Source: Inia geoffrensis (taxonomy: Eukaryota > Chordata > Mammalia > Artiodactyla > Iniidae). Taken from it: a stretch of DNA of 64,000 nucleotides. The notes beneath the pieces were generated by a model. It made no database searches. It saw only the letters and a program-made list of their open reading frames with translations, and was not told the origin of the DNA. Position numbers and translations under genes: made by a program. The stretch is taken from the NCBI GenBank assembly GCA_036417435.1, contig CM070909.1, positions 9,332,597 to 9,396,596 of the forward strand, given 5' to 3'. Below are positions 21,885 to 39,544 of the stretch, in pieces; position 1 is the stretch's first letter, and the number at the start of each line of letters is the position of its first letter.

Positions 21885-22053
21885 GCCTTTTTTTTTTTTT
21901 TTTTTTTTTTTTTGCGGTACGCGCAGGCTCAGCGGCCATGGCTCACGGGCCCAGCCGCTCCGCGGCATGTGGGATCTTCCTGGACCGGGGCACGAAACCG
22001 CGTCCCCTGCATTGGCAGGCGGACTCTCAACCACTGCGCCACCAGGGAAGCCC
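21885..22053 (-). repeat. CHR SINE, internally deleted form
   Basis: A T-run of about 28 bases, then 'gcggtacgcgcaggctc' and the head 'gcgccaccagggaagccc'. Confidence 0.9.
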
Positions 22054-22740
22054 TATTTGCATTTTTATTTTAATTAAATAGTACTTCTGTAATTGAAGGA
22101 GATGTTCTCTAGACCAGGCACTGGGGAAAGGATGTCACTGAGAAGGACGTGGAGTTTCTAGCTCTTGTTACACGGCATCGATTCAGTCCTTGTCAACAAA
22201 ACAAAATAAAACCTCCAGCGGCTCCTTACAGCTTTTGGGATAAAGTCCAACCGTCTGTTGCTCCTCCCTCAAGCCCCTGAGTGCACCTCCGCTCCAGCCA
22301 GCAGAACCCCTGCCTTCCTTCCACTGACACTGAGCTCTTTCTCCTCCAGGACTTAACACCGGCGCCTCCTCTCTCTAGAGTCTCTGCCCTGAATATGTGA
22401 TATTATGTGCACATGTGTATTATAAAATTATCCCCTGGCACTTCATAAAAGCCCTGTAAGTGTTGGGTTTCATTACTAAAACATATTTCTCATTATATTG
22501 AATTACTTGTCCACTAATCCTATCCCTGGACTGTAAGCACCCTGAAGACAGGGCCTGTGTTTTACTGTCCTTGAGTGCCCAGCCAGTCCAGCCTGGCAGA
22601 GTAAGTGCTTAACAAAAGCATGCTAAATGATACCTCCCTTTCCTCTGCGCCAAGGAAGAAAATCACTCCTTTCTCTCCCACTACATCAAACTCCTTTGCA
22701 AAGCACTTCTAACCCTTCAGAGAGCTTTCCTATCTACTCT

Positions 22741-23058
22741 TTTTTTTCCCAATTAATTAATTTATTTATTTTTGGCTGCGTTGGGCCTTCGTTGCTGCGC
22801 ACAGGCTTTCTCTAGTTGCGGCGAGCGGGGGCTACTCTTTGTTGCGGTACGCGGGCTTCTCATTGAGGTGGCTTCTCTTGTTGCAGAGCACGGGCTCTAG
22901 GCACGTGGAATTCACTAGTTGTAGCTCGCAGGCTCAGTAGTTGTGGTGCATGGGCTTAGTTGCTCCATGGCATGTGGGATCTTCCTGAACCAGGGCTCAA
23001 ACCCGTGTCCCTGCATTGGCAGGCGTATTCTTCACCACTGCGCCACCAGGGAAGTCCC
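22741..23058 (-). repeat. Full-length CHR SINE
   Basis: 'ttaattaatttatttattt' tail to 'gcgccaccagggaagtccc' head. CTATCTACTCTTTTTT precedes it and CTATTTACTCTTTTTT follows, forming the duplication. Confidence 0.93.
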
Positions 23059-23149
23059 CTATTTACTCTTTTTTATTCCTCACAACAACCCCAGGACCGA
23101 GGAAACAGGCAAGGGGTGGGGGGGAGATGTTTACGAGGGTTAACTAAGT

Positions 23150-23340
23150 GAAGGCGGTAACTCACACTCTTTTAAGTGTCCAGCAGTCTTTTGAGGTAGA
23201 CATGTTTATCCCCATTTCAAAAATGTGAGAATGAAACCTCAGTAAAATGATATAACCTGCTGAGGAACACGCAGCTATTAAGTGGTGGAGTGCGTTTGGA
23301 ACCTGCGCTCTCTGACTTTAAAACCCCAGCTAGTTCCATG
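23150..23340 (-). repeat. MIR fragment
   Basis: Reverse MIR words 'tatccccatttcaaaaatg', 'cagctattaagtggtgga'. Diverged. Confidence 0.55.
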
Positions 23341-24071
23341 GTACCAAGTGAACAGATTTTTCTGTGAACTATATTAGCCAAGCCAGACAAGGCAGGAGGT
23401 AGTATTTCCCGATTTTCAACTCAACACATCTGTCATCAGACCACTTTTCCTGTTGTATAGTCTGTAACGCACACGTTAACAATTAATCACATGACATGTT
23501 ATCTTGTGACCTAATTGTTTTATTTACATTAGATTCTACAGGATTAGTAATATCCCCCTTCCCCCATGCAGGAATATTAGCTTCGCTAAGCCTTAATTTC
23601 CTCTTCTCCCAAATATCTATCCCACAGGACTGATGTGGAGATTCAATAGCACTTGCAAAGGCATCTCACACAATGTCTGGCAGAAATATCTGGCACAATG
23701 TCCCTCCAGAAATATTTGTTGCATCTCAACCTCTCTTTTCCATCTCCTTCAACAAGTCACACAGGCTTGAGTGCCTGGGTGTGGCTGTACAAATTCTTGT
23801 TGATTATTTACATGACAGTGCCAGATGAGGATTGTTTTAGTGGGCTTCTGCTGGATTTTCTCCCTTTATATCCCACAGAAGGTTTGCATCAAAAGTTGAG
23901 GATGGAAATGGTCCCAAGCTGGGTTTAGCAATCGATACAGTGCTTCAGCATACATCACACTCTTGCTCCATCCCTGTCAGCTGGTATAGTTAAACTTATT
24001 TTATAGATGAGAAAGTGGGGTCTTAGGTAACTTGCTAGCGAATTACAGATCTGTCAAGACTCCAAAACAGC

Positions 24072-24197
24072 TTTTTTTTTTTTTTTTTGGCTTCGCTGCG
24101 CAGCTTGTGGGATCTTAGTTCCCTGACCAGGGATCGAACCCAGGTCACGGCAGTGAAAGCGCTGAGTCCTAACCGCTGGACGGCCAGCGGATTCCCA
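24072..24197 (-). repeat. Short CHR SINE
   Basis: An 18-T tail, 'ggatcgaaccc' reverse B-box, and head ending 'gccagcggattccc'. Confidence 0.85.
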
Positions 24198-24341
24198 ACA
24201 ATCCAGGTCTTAAGATACATCGGGCCTGGGCTCCTTCCACTCCAGGAAGCCACCTGCCAGAGGTCTACCTGAAAATAATTATTGGGTGGGACCAATAATT
24301 ATTGGTGGGGGAACCAGACCAAATACCACTTGGTATTTCTT

Positions 24342-25030
24342 TTCTTTCTTTGTTTTTTTTTTTCTTTATAGTCCCTGAGACTCTCCTTGTCCCATCCTGA
24401 GGTCTTAATTTATTTTATTTACTTTTGCTGTGTTGGGTCTTCGTTTCTGTGCCAGGGCTTTCTCTAGTTGTGGCAAGCGGGGGCCACTCTTCATCACGGT
24501 GTGCGGGCCTCTCACTATCGCGGCCTCTCTTGTTGCGGAGCTCCAGATGTGCAGGCTCAGTAGTTGTGGCTCACGGGCCTAGTTGCTCCGCGGCATGTGG
24601 GATCTTCCCAGACTAGGGCTTGAACCCGTGTCCCCTGCATTAGCAGGCAGGTTCTCAACCACTGCGCCACCAGGGAAGCCCCCTCTTTTTTTTTTATAAG
24701 TTTATTTATTTACTTATTTTGGCTGCATTGGGTCTTCGTTGCTGCACATGGGCTTTCTCTAGTTGTGGTGAGAGGGGGCTACTCTTGTTGGGTGCGCGGG
24801 CTTCTCATTGCGGTGGCTTCTCTTGTTGGGAGCACAGACTCTAGGCGCGCAGACTTCAGTAGTTGTGGTACTTAGGTTTCAGTAGTTGTGGCTCGCGGGC
24901 TCTAGAGGGCAGGCTCAGTAGTTGTGGCGCACGGACTTAGTTGCTCCGCGGCACGTAGGATTTCCCAGGACCAGGGCTCGAACCCGTGCCCCTTGCATTG
25001 TCAGGTGGATTCTTAACCACTGCACCACCC
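24342..25030 (-). mobile_element. Composite of two CHR SINEs plus a unique 3' segment
   Basis: A 17-bp duplication, ACCACTTGGTATTTCTT, flanks the whole block (24,325-24,341 and 25,031-25,047). Reading the minus strand, it contains a SINE with a trimmed head (25,030 to about 24,690), an A-tail, a second complete SINE (about 24,682 to 24,408), then about 43 bases that are not SINE, then a long A-rich tail. The unique segment inside the duplication suggests read-through of the SINE transcript before insertion, or a nested insertion. Confidence 0.8.
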
Positions 25031-25129
25031 ACCACTTGGTATTTCTTGTCCTTTTTCCCCACCTGTTGCTTCAGGGAATGAGTTTCTTTTGAATTCACAG
25101 TACTTCTGCATTGAGGTTGTCCGGTTCCT

Positions 25130-25480
25130 TTAAGGCCTCGCCTGATGCAATGGCTAGCCCCGCCCCTGTCCCGTCCCTCAGCTCTACTAAGCCACGCCCA
25201 CTGGCTTTTTCAGCGGGCCAATTACCGCCCCTCATCCGGGGTCCTAGGACTGGGAAATTGGGCTCGTAACCAGGCAACTACCGGTCCACTTGCTTCGATT
25301 TTCAGTTCGTTTATTCGCAGCTCTTCTCTTAACGGCTGCCAGCTGCGGAAGGCGAGTGCCCGCCCCCCCCCCCCCCCCGTTGCCATAACAGCAGTACACA
25401 ACTCCTTCTCCCTTGCCCTCTACCAAGCAGTCCTTCCCTCTCGGGGCCAAGACCTCTCCAGTACAGCTTCTAGTTGAGCA
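25130..25480 (+). promoter_or_regulatory. LRRC23: LRRC23 promoter and probable 5' UTR exon, with X-box
   Basis: A moderately GC-rich, TATA-less stretch about 0.7 kb before the LRRC23 start codon. It contains GTAACCAGGCAAC at 25,266-25,278, which fits the RFX X-box pattern GTNRCC-N-RGYAAC exactly, and a 14-17 base C-run near 25,363. RFX sites are typical of motile-cilium genes, in keeping with LRRC23. The transcription start is not visible from sequence alone; 25,480-26,038 holds 5' UTR/intron sequence. Confidence 0.65.
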
Positions 25481-26038
25481 GAACCAGGGTCTGCGCCCCT
25501 TGGCAAAGATGGATTGATTGAGTGAGAGGGTTGGAGGCTGCGTGTCAGGCTGGTGTCCCAGAGGGGACAGGGAAATGGGTCTATGCGGCGTGGGAGAGTT
25601 AGAAGAAAGGAGTAGAGCAGGGGTTATAGAGATGGAAGGGGATGGGAGGGGCCGGTAGGGAGGTTTGGAGGAGAACGTGGCTTAAGGCAGAAGTGGGAAG
25701 AACTAAAGAGAGGGAAGTCCAGGAAGCTGGACACCGAGCTGCTGGAGGAGTTGGAGCCCCTGAGAAGGGCAGGAAATGTCTTGGGGGTCTGGGAAGGCAT
25801 CCAAGTGAGAGGGGTCCTTGGTGGGAAATATGAAGTGGAGGTTGGGAGTCAAAATGAGATGTTCACAGGGATGAGGAAAGAAGCATCGCTGGCAGGAGGT
25901 CTGGGGTGATAGGGTGATGAGAGGGGTACCCATTCATGGAGGTGAGGGAGGGAGTGTTGGCAGACGCTGAGGAGACCTTCTTTCTCAGGGCCGGGACCTA
26001 GCTGGATTTGACTCCAGAACCTTCAGGGGGGAAGAAAA

Positions 26039-29000
26039 ATGTCAGATGAAGATGATCTGGAAGACTTTGAGCCAGACCTGGATGGTCTGGAAAGGGAAGA
26101 CGATGAGAAGGAGACAGAGGAGTGGGAGGACCACAGGAAAGAGGGAGAAGACTCCGAGGAAGTGAGAGCTTGGAAACAGAGGGGGCCGGGATTAAGGGCT
26201 GGAGTGAAAGGGATGCCTGAGTCCGCTTCCTCCTGCAGTGGATGTCCACGCCCCTCACAGAGGACATGATGAAGGAAGGGCTTTCTGCGCTCTGCAAGAC
26301 GGGTAGTGGACTGGCCCATGCTTACGTCAAGCTGGAGGTTAAAGACAGGTGTGTTCATGGGGGACCAGAAGAGGTCTGAGGATGTGGGACCCAGTGTCCT
26401 TTCTCAGCCTCCATCCTGGGTGTTTCGGCTGAGGTTGGATCTCTGGCATCCTGGACCAGCGAAGAGGGAAGGATAGAGTCTACTTTTCAGGACGCTGTGA
26501 CTCTGACGCTGTGTCAGAGCTGGCCTGGGCAATTGGAGGCTGTGAGGGTATGGGATGGGGGTGGGGATTCCTGCTGGACTCCCTCACTTGTCTTTCAGAG
26601 TGTCACTTCTCGGCCCTTCACAGACACAAGGTCCCTGCCCACCGTTGAGAACCCACCTACCTTCTCTTCCCCCTCCCCAGCCCTCCCTTCTGTCAGCCAC
26701 TCTCCTCTCCACTCTAAGCCATCTTCATACTGCCCTCTGCTTTAGTACCTCTGACAGTCCTTGCTGGATTCTGAACCCTGACCCTGGCCTCTACCGTCTC
26801 CTAGGGATCTGACGGACATCTCCTTGCTGCGCTCCTACATACATCTGCGCTTTGTGGATGTTTCCAGAAACCACTTGACAGACTTGTCCCCACTCAAGTA
26901 CCTCACCCACCTGCTCTGGCTCAAGGCCGATGGCAACCGGCTGCGGAGTGCCCGGTTGAACGAACTGCCCTACCTGCAGATCGCCAGCTTTGCCTATAAC
27001 CAGATCACCGACACTGAGGGCATCTCTCATCCTCGTCTGGCCAGCCTGGATCTCAAAGGTGGGGCCTTAGGATGGGCCTCACAAGATTCCTTCCTCGCCT
27101 GGGGCCGACAGAAGTGGGCAGTGTGGTCCTTGGCTGTGCCACACAACAATCTGCATTGATTCATTCACTCATTCAGACACTCATGATGGTTCACGATGAC
27201 AGTTTGTGTGCTGGAGACGTAGCAGTGAACAAAACAAAGAAAATCCCTATTCTCCTGTAGCTTACATTGTAGTCAAGGGAGGCAGGCAATTATCAGTGAT
27301 CAGTGTTTTATTTTTAATTTTTGGCTGCACTGCGTGGCATGCGGGATCTTAGTTCCCCAAGCAGGGATCAAACCCGTATCCCCTGCAGTGGAAGCATGGA
27401 GTCTTAGCCACTGGACCACCAGGGAAATCCCAATGATCACAATAAATAAGTAAATTTAGGGACTTCCCTGGTGGTGCAGTGGTTAAGAATCCGCCTGCCA
27501 ATGCAGGGGACACAGGTTCGAGCCCTGGTCCAGGAAGATTCCACATGCTGCAGAGCAACTAAGCCCGCGAGCCACAACTACTGAGCCCGTGTGCCACAGC
27601 TACTGATGCCCGCGCACCTAGAGCTTGTGATCTGCAACAAGAGAAGCAACTGCAGTGAGAAACCTGTGCACTGCAACTAGAGAAAGCCCGTGCGCTGTAA
27701 CAAAAGACCCAACACAGCCAAAAATAAATAAAAATATAAAAATTAAGTAAATTTATAAAGCATGTTAAAAGGAGATAAGTGCTATGGAAAAAATCAGGGT
27801 AAAGGAAACGGGGGGAGCAGGGGTGGCGATTTCAAATATGTTGGTTAGGACAAGTGTCATTGGGAAGTTGACATTTGAGGAAAGACGAAGGAGGAGAGGG
27901 AGTTAGCCATATAGATTGCTGGGCACTCCTCATTCGCTCCTCAAAGACTTAGGTGGGCACACCCATCAGGCCCTTGGACTGCCAGACCACTGTCCGGGGC
28001 TCCGCAGCTCTTAAGTCGGGGGCTGTCCCTCCTCGTATCACCTGGCATCAGAGAAGATGATGCAGAGGCTCCCCAGATTCAGTCAGGCTCTACTGCTGAA
28101 CATTTGAAGTGGCCCTTTGAACTCTTGACACCCTCCTCCCCAGGGAACCACATCCACATGGTGACAGGTCTGGACCCCCAAAAGCTGATCAGCCTGCACA
28201 CACTGGAGCTTCGGGGGAACCAGCTGAACAGCACCCTGGGAATCAACCTTCCTAAGCTGAAGAACCTCTTCCTGGTAGCTCACTGGGTCAGAGGGTGGTT
28301 GGTGCTGGGAAGGGGGCACTGTCCTGGGGGCCAGGATGCCTGGGTCTAGTAGACTCACCTACTAACTTCATCATCATCATAATTGGTATCATTTCCTGAG
28401 CGCCTACTTGGTGCCAGATGCTGCGTGGATTCAGAGTCAAAACAGACAAGGTGCTCAGCACCTAGCAGGGCTGATAACAACACACAGTGTGTGGATAACA
28501 TAGCAACGGTTCGCTCTGATAAGGTAGCAGCAGCTTGTGCATTACTGAGGTTCAGATCAGGCTAAGGAGGCCACTTACGTGTCTAGGCTTTCCGACTCTT
28601 GAGTTGCCTCATTCCAGGATGGAGCTGAAGCCATTTCTCCTCAGTGGAGCAGTGAGGCTCTTGGCCCGGGCGGTGGGCTGAAGAATCTCTTCCTTAATCA
28701 GAGGCGGCTGTGCTGGGATGGGCAGTAGGAGTTCCTGCTGAGCTTCCTCTGGCTTGGCAGCCTCTTCTGGATCCTTTACTCTCTGCACGGGTCTCTACCC
28801 ACCTCCGGTCCCCTCCTGTACCCTCTCTACCTCTTAGATTTGCTCTTTTGCTCCATCTCTTTCTGATTTCCTTCCCTCTCCCTGCTCCCCTCTCCCAATC
28901 TATCCACTGTATCCTGGGGTCTAGGCCCAGAACCTGTTGAAGAAGGTGGAAGGCTTGGAAAACCTAAGCAATCTCACTATCTTGCATCTTCGAGACAACC

Positions 29001-31187
29001 AGATTGAAACTCTGAGTGGCTTCTCCAAGGAAATGCAATCACTGCAGTACCTCAACCTAAGGTATGAACCCCCTCCAGGCCCACGGTGCCTCTACCCTTG
29101 ACCAGGAGCCACCTTTGACCCTATGTTTCTCCCTGGTCCCAAGCCCCCAGTTCTAGACCACCCCCAGATTCTCACCTCATCCTCTGTCCTGATCCTCCCC
29201 CCTCCTGTCCTTACTTTCTTCTGCATCCGTCCTAATTACAACACTGAGACCTTTGTAGCCTGAGACCCCTGAATCCTATTCATTCAACCCACATACTGAG
29301 AACGTACTATGGGCCAGGCCTTGTGCTGTGTTTCGGGAAGCATCTGAAAGAATCAGAGATGGTCCCTGTTCTCAGGGACTCACAGATCTGGCTCCATCCC
29401 ATATAAGTTTCCACTGCCCTTCTCCATCTTTTGGGCCCCAATTCCCCTTCCAGTTTCCTGCCTCTCTTCTCCTGAGCCCTACCTGTAAGGGATGGCCCCA
29501 TACTGCTATAAAACACAAGACGTGCTCAGATTTGTTTTTGTTTTTTTTTTCCATAAATTTATTTATTGATTTAGTTATTTTTGGCTGCGTTGGGTCTTCG
29601 TTGCTGCGCGGGCTTTCTCTACTTGCGGCGAGCGGGTGCTACTCTTCATTGCGGTGCACGGGTTTCTCATTGCGGTGGCTTCTCTTGTTGCGGAGCACAG
29701 GCTCTAGGCACGCTGGCTTCAGTAGTTGTGTCACGCGGGCTCAGTAGTTGTGGCTCGCGGGCTCTAGGACGCAGGCTCAGTAGTTGTGGTGCACGGGCTT
29801 AGTTGCTCCGCAGCGTGTGGGATCTTCCCGGACCAGGGCTCGAACCCGTGTCCCCTGAATTGGCAGACGGATTCTTAACCACTGCGCCACCAGGGAAGTC
29901 CCCGTGCTCAGAACTGAGGTGAGAAGAGTATTTAAAAGAAAATCTCTAGATGGAAAGGCACTGAGGATCAGGGGTGATTTTCTTGCAGCAACTCTTGTCG
30001 GATGGAGGATTTTATGTGTGTATCTTTAAACAAAGATGTAAGGAAATTGCCTCCTTCGTCAACAAAGACAAATCCTCGATTCTGGCAGTGGAAAAAGAGT
30101 CTCCAAGTAGGGAGTGGTGGTTGTACCTTGAAGCTCAAAGTCCTGCCTTGACTGCTGGAGTGATCTCTTGCTAATTAGCTCTGCCCCCTTGGTCTGGTAG
30201 GGTGCAGGGGGTACTGTTTTCCTGTTAATGGTCTAGACAGGGATAATGGACCTTCCTCAGTGGCTATTTACCAGGGATGTTTGGAAGTAAGTGTGGGGCA
30301 GAGGGCTTGTCTCAGTGACTGGGAGGTGCCCCTGGGGCCAAAAACTTGCAAGCAAGGACAGTCCAGCCCCTGAGGCGTGAAGCAAGAGCATGAAAACAAT
30401 ACACAGTATCCTACAATGAGGTACTTTAGGGGAGGAAGCTTGTTCTTCATGCTGGGAGGCCCCGACCCATCCCCAGCTCCAGGCTCCTTCCTGTGGGAGC
30501 ACCGAGACAGCACCATCTCCATGACCCTAGAGCCCATTTCCTTCTCCACTGGCTCGGGTCCTACCTTCTAACCTTTGATTAGGTGTGATGACACAGAAAT
30601 CTGTCCCTACAAAGGAGACTCCCCCCTACTCCCCAACTACAAGACAGGGCTGAGACCTAGCTCTGCTGCTCCACAAAGATAAATACGACACATTACAGAA
30701 TAGACAGTGGCACCTAGGGATTCCCTGAAGGGCAGAACAGGACAGGAGTAGGGTTACACAGCGTCTCTGCAGCAAATCTGGCAGTGCATAGCAGGCCAGT
30801 CCACAGAGGCCATGTTTCTAAAGAAACCGGATCCCAGAGGGAGACTCCCCCTGAGGGCCCATACCTGGTAGCTGGCCTCCGAAGCCCATCGTTCTCTCGT
30901 GAACACCTCCCCACCACACCGGCAGGGGCAACATGGTGGCCGACCTGGGGGAGCTCGCCAAGCTGCGGAACCTGCCCAAGCTGCGAGCCTTGGTGCTGCT
31001 GGACAACCCGTGTACGGACGAGAACGACTACCGCCAGGAGGCCCTGGTGCAGATGGCGCATCTCGAGCGCCTGGACAAGGACTTCTACGAGGAGGAGGAG
31101 AGGGCTGAGGCTGATGAGATCCGGCAGAGGGTGAAGCAGGAGGCCGAGCCCGAGCCCGAATTGGAACTGGACCAGTCATCAATCTAG
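26039..31187 (+). CDS. LRRC23: LRRC23, leucine-rich repeat protein 23 (complete, 6 coding exons)
   Basis: Coding exons: 26039-26161, 26239-26348, 26805-27058, 28144-28274, 28925-29061 and 30926-31187, all with GT/AG borders and matching phase, giving 338 residues (human 343, from memory). It starts MSDEDDLEDFEPD, an acidic N-terminal tail, followed by W-S-TPLTEDMMKEGL. About residues 85-265 form leucine-rich repeats (LRYVDVSRNHLTDL type, for example LHLRDNQIETLSG and LVLLDNPCTDEN), closed by an LRR cap and an acidic, coiled-coil-like C-terminal tail (FYEEEERAEADEIRQR). The family protein belongs to the radial spoke 3 head of sperm flagella, and loss causes male infertility in mammals. Introns carry several SINEs. 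A polyadenylation signal AATAAA lies at 32,056. No disabling change was seen. Confidence 0.95.
27135..27300 (+). repeat. L2 3'-end fragment in LRRC23 intron
   Basis: 'gattcattcactcattcagac', 'gtagcagtgaacaaaacaaag', 'gtagcttacattgtagtc' are the ordered L2 3'-end words. Confidence 0.6.
27303..27432 (-). repeat. Short CHR SINE in LRRC23 intron
   Basis: 'ttttatttttaatttttggctgc' tail to 'actggaccaccagggaaatccc' head. Confidence 0.87.
27459..27745 (+). repeat. Full-length CHR SINE in LRRC23 intron
   Basis: 'gggacttccctggtggtgcag' to an AAAAATAAATAAA tail; AAGTAAATTTA precedes it and AAGTAAATTTA follows it, giving the target duplication. Confidence 0.93.
29270..29400 (+). repeat. L2 3'-end fragment in LRRC23 intron
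   Basis: 'cattcaacccacatactgag', 'ctatgggccaggccttgtgc', 'tggtccctgttctcagg' in order. Old and diverged. Confidence 0.55.
29540..29902 (-). repeat. Full-length CHR SINE in LRRC23 intron
   Basis: Tail 'gtttttttttt' to head 'gcgccaccagggaagtccc'. CGTGCTCAGA flanks it on both sides (29,520 and 29,903). Confidence 0.93.
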
Positions 31188-32085
31188 CAGTTCCCCTAGC
31201 CTCCAAGGACAGTAAGGAAGGGGGGCAGCGAGGCCAGAAGAGGAGGCCAAGGGCCTGGCAGATGGGAAGGGCAGTTGCTGTAGGAGGAGGTGGGTGAGGG
31301 AGGCAGAGGCAAGGAGAACCCTTGGGGAGACCTGGGTTAGGAGTCACAGGTGAGGAGAAAGAACCAGAAGAGCCTGGGAGGAGCTGAGAGAGGCTTAGGA
31401 GATACATCAGGAGGCCCGAGGAGTGAGCAGTATGAATGGGGTGGCAGGCAGAGATGTGGCTGTGGGCTGGGCAGCCACACCTGATGGGAAATGCTGGGTC
31501 TCGGGCATGGGGGGGGCGGGGTTGGGGGCCGTGGTGTGTGAGGATGGCAGCTGGGCCTAGAGGAGGCAGGAGAGGAAGATCCTGCACTGAAGAGCAAAGC
31601 TAAGAATAACAGGACAGAAGGAAGAAAGGAGGGCAGAAGGAGGCAGGAAGAGACTGAGGCTATGAGACCAGGGGAGCGTGGCAGCTGGCACTTCAGATGG
31701 GGCAGAGGCAGCAGTGGGAGTGCAGGGGGCCCAGACGATTGGCTTCTGTCGTCTTCCTCCAGGAGACCAAAGATGCTGGCTCCAAGACTGAGGAGACTCC
31801 CCGTTGGGGGGGCCCACAACCCCTCTTCCGGAGACAGAGGACGCCTACTCTTGCCCCAGGCCTAGGAATTCATCACAGCCCGCCTCCCAGACTCTGTGAC
31901 GGTCACCTGGGCAGCGGTGACTGGGCGGGAGCAGCCCTCGGGTAGGCCTGGTGGGAACCAGGCCTGGATGGGCCAGGGGATGCTTGAAGAACGGGCTGTG
32001 GAGGAGCTGCGGAGGCGGCGGCCTGGAGTGTTAGGAACAGTTGTTCGTTTTTTCCAATAAAGAGACATTTTGGTACTCTTGTGTC
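31188..32085 (+). other. LRRC23: LRRC23 3' UTR with AATAAA
   Basis: From the TAG stop to about 20 bases past AATAAA (32,056-32,061), with a GT-rich downstream element ('cttgtgtctgacc'). A good acceptor-like stretch 'cgtcttcctccag' at 31,750-31,762 could mark an alternative 3' exon. No other gene is seen. Only about 250 bp separate this end from the ENO2 first exon. Confidence 0.65.
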
Positions 32086-32149
32086 TGACCGGGTTTGTGA
32101 GACACTGAGGTGGTCACGGGCTTCACTGGCGTGAGCCTGAGATCGTTAC

Positions 32150-32498
32150 TTTCCACGGGGTCGGGGCGTGGGTATGAGCGCGCGTGGGCGGCGGGGGGTA
32201 TAGGTCGTGGGTGGCCCCCGGCCCCTCCCACATCGCTCTCCTCCTGCCCTCCCCACCCCATCCCATCGGTACCCCCCCCCTCCCCCGCGCTCCTACGTGC
32301 GCCTCCGCTGGCGGCTCCTGAATCATCGGGGGCTCCGGGTCACATGCGCCTGCCCGGCCCTATCCGCGCCTCCCCCGCCAGCCGCCCGGGCGCCGCAGCC
32401 GCCGCCACCGCCACTCCCGCTCTCTCTGCGCCGCCACCACCACCACTGCCAGCGCCACCGACAGCGCCACCGCCACAGGCTGGGTCTGCAGCCCCGAG
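32150..32498 (+). promoter_or_regulatory. ENO2: ENO2 promoter and noncoding exon 1, with RE1-like site
   Basis: GC-rich, TATA-less region ending in a clear splice donor (CCCCGAG/gtgaag, exon end 32,498). Exon 1 is noncoding; the next exon starts near 33,644 and carries the ATG. At 32,448-32,468 the sequence agrees at 17 of 21 positions with the RE1/NRSE consensus bound by REST, the repressor of neuronal genes in non-neuronal cells. ENO2 is a neuronal gene and so a sensible REST target. The exact transcription start is not visible. Confidence 0.65.
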
Positions 32499-33657
32499 GT
32501 GAAGCCCCAGCCGAGCCCCGCGCCCCTCCGGCCCCCTCCCCTCGCCGCCGCGCCCCCGCCCCTCTCCCCGGGCCTCGCGCATCCTTCGCCCCGCGGCGCT
32601 GCGCACCTGCTCCGCCACCCGCGCCCCACCGGCACCTCCTTCCCCAGCCTTCCCGGACCGCTCGTCTCGGTTTCAGGCTGTCGCCCTCTCCTCATTCGCG
32701 CGCCAGGCCTCTGCGCACCTGTGTTTAACTGCGCCTTTCTCCACCCTTGTCTGCCCCCTCCCCGTGCCCCTTTTCGCCTCCGGTTCTGTCGATGATAAGG
32801 TTTTGCGGTCTCCCCGGGCTGTGCATTTTTACCCTGACACGTCCTTTGGCTTTGCATCGGGGAAATGTTTTTCTCACCCTTCCTCGGCGTCCGCAGACTT
32901 CCTCTAGACGCCCCTCTCCCACTCCTCTCCCGCATCGCCCACCCCGGTTACAGTGTTTCCACTGCACCGGGGAGGGATGGGAAGAAGGGAGAATTTGTTT
33001 AGGGGCCGGGGGAGGACCGGCCCAGCCGTGCCTCTCCCCACGAGTCTCTCTTCGTCCTCCTCCCTCCCCACGGCAACCCTCAGAGACTGAGGACCCTCTC
33101 GCAGACTTCTCTACTGTACATCTCTCGGGAAGAGGAGGGACATACATTTGGAGGGAGATTGGGACCTTGGAGTGGGGTTTGGAGCGTTAGATTGGGGGGG
33201 ATGGGGGCTCGGGAGGAGAGGCCTCCCGCTGCCCATACGACCCATGCTCTTCTGGGCTCCAAGGAGAAATGCAAACCTAGCAGCCGGACCGCTCTGAGGA
33301 GATCGAACCCCACCAGCTGGCTGCTGAGGGGGCGAAGGAACCACTGCCGTGCCCCTCCCCTCCCCTCCTCACTGCGGAGTCCTCCCATCTCGTTTTTGAT
33401 CCTACCCCGCCCCCCACTGCAGTGACCTCCCCTTCCTCACTGCATTGACCTTCTCCTCTCCCCACGGGCGGGGGGATCCCTTCTACAGCCGACGACTGCA
33501 GACAGCTCCTCGTCACCCCCCGCCCAGTGCAGTAACCTCTTTCCCATCCCTCCCAGCCTCCCAGCCTTTAGCCCCTCCCACTGGTCTCAGGCTCCACCCC
33601 TCTAAGCCTCTTACCTTTCTCCTTCCTTCCCTTCCACCCAAGGAGGTCCCAGCCATC

Positions 33658-39544
<5,887 letters not shown>

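Noticed and set aside
30754..31587. 277-codon minus frame opposite the last LRRC23 exon
   Set aside because: It is the antisense shadow of a GC-rich coding exon and UTR, and no motif is seen.
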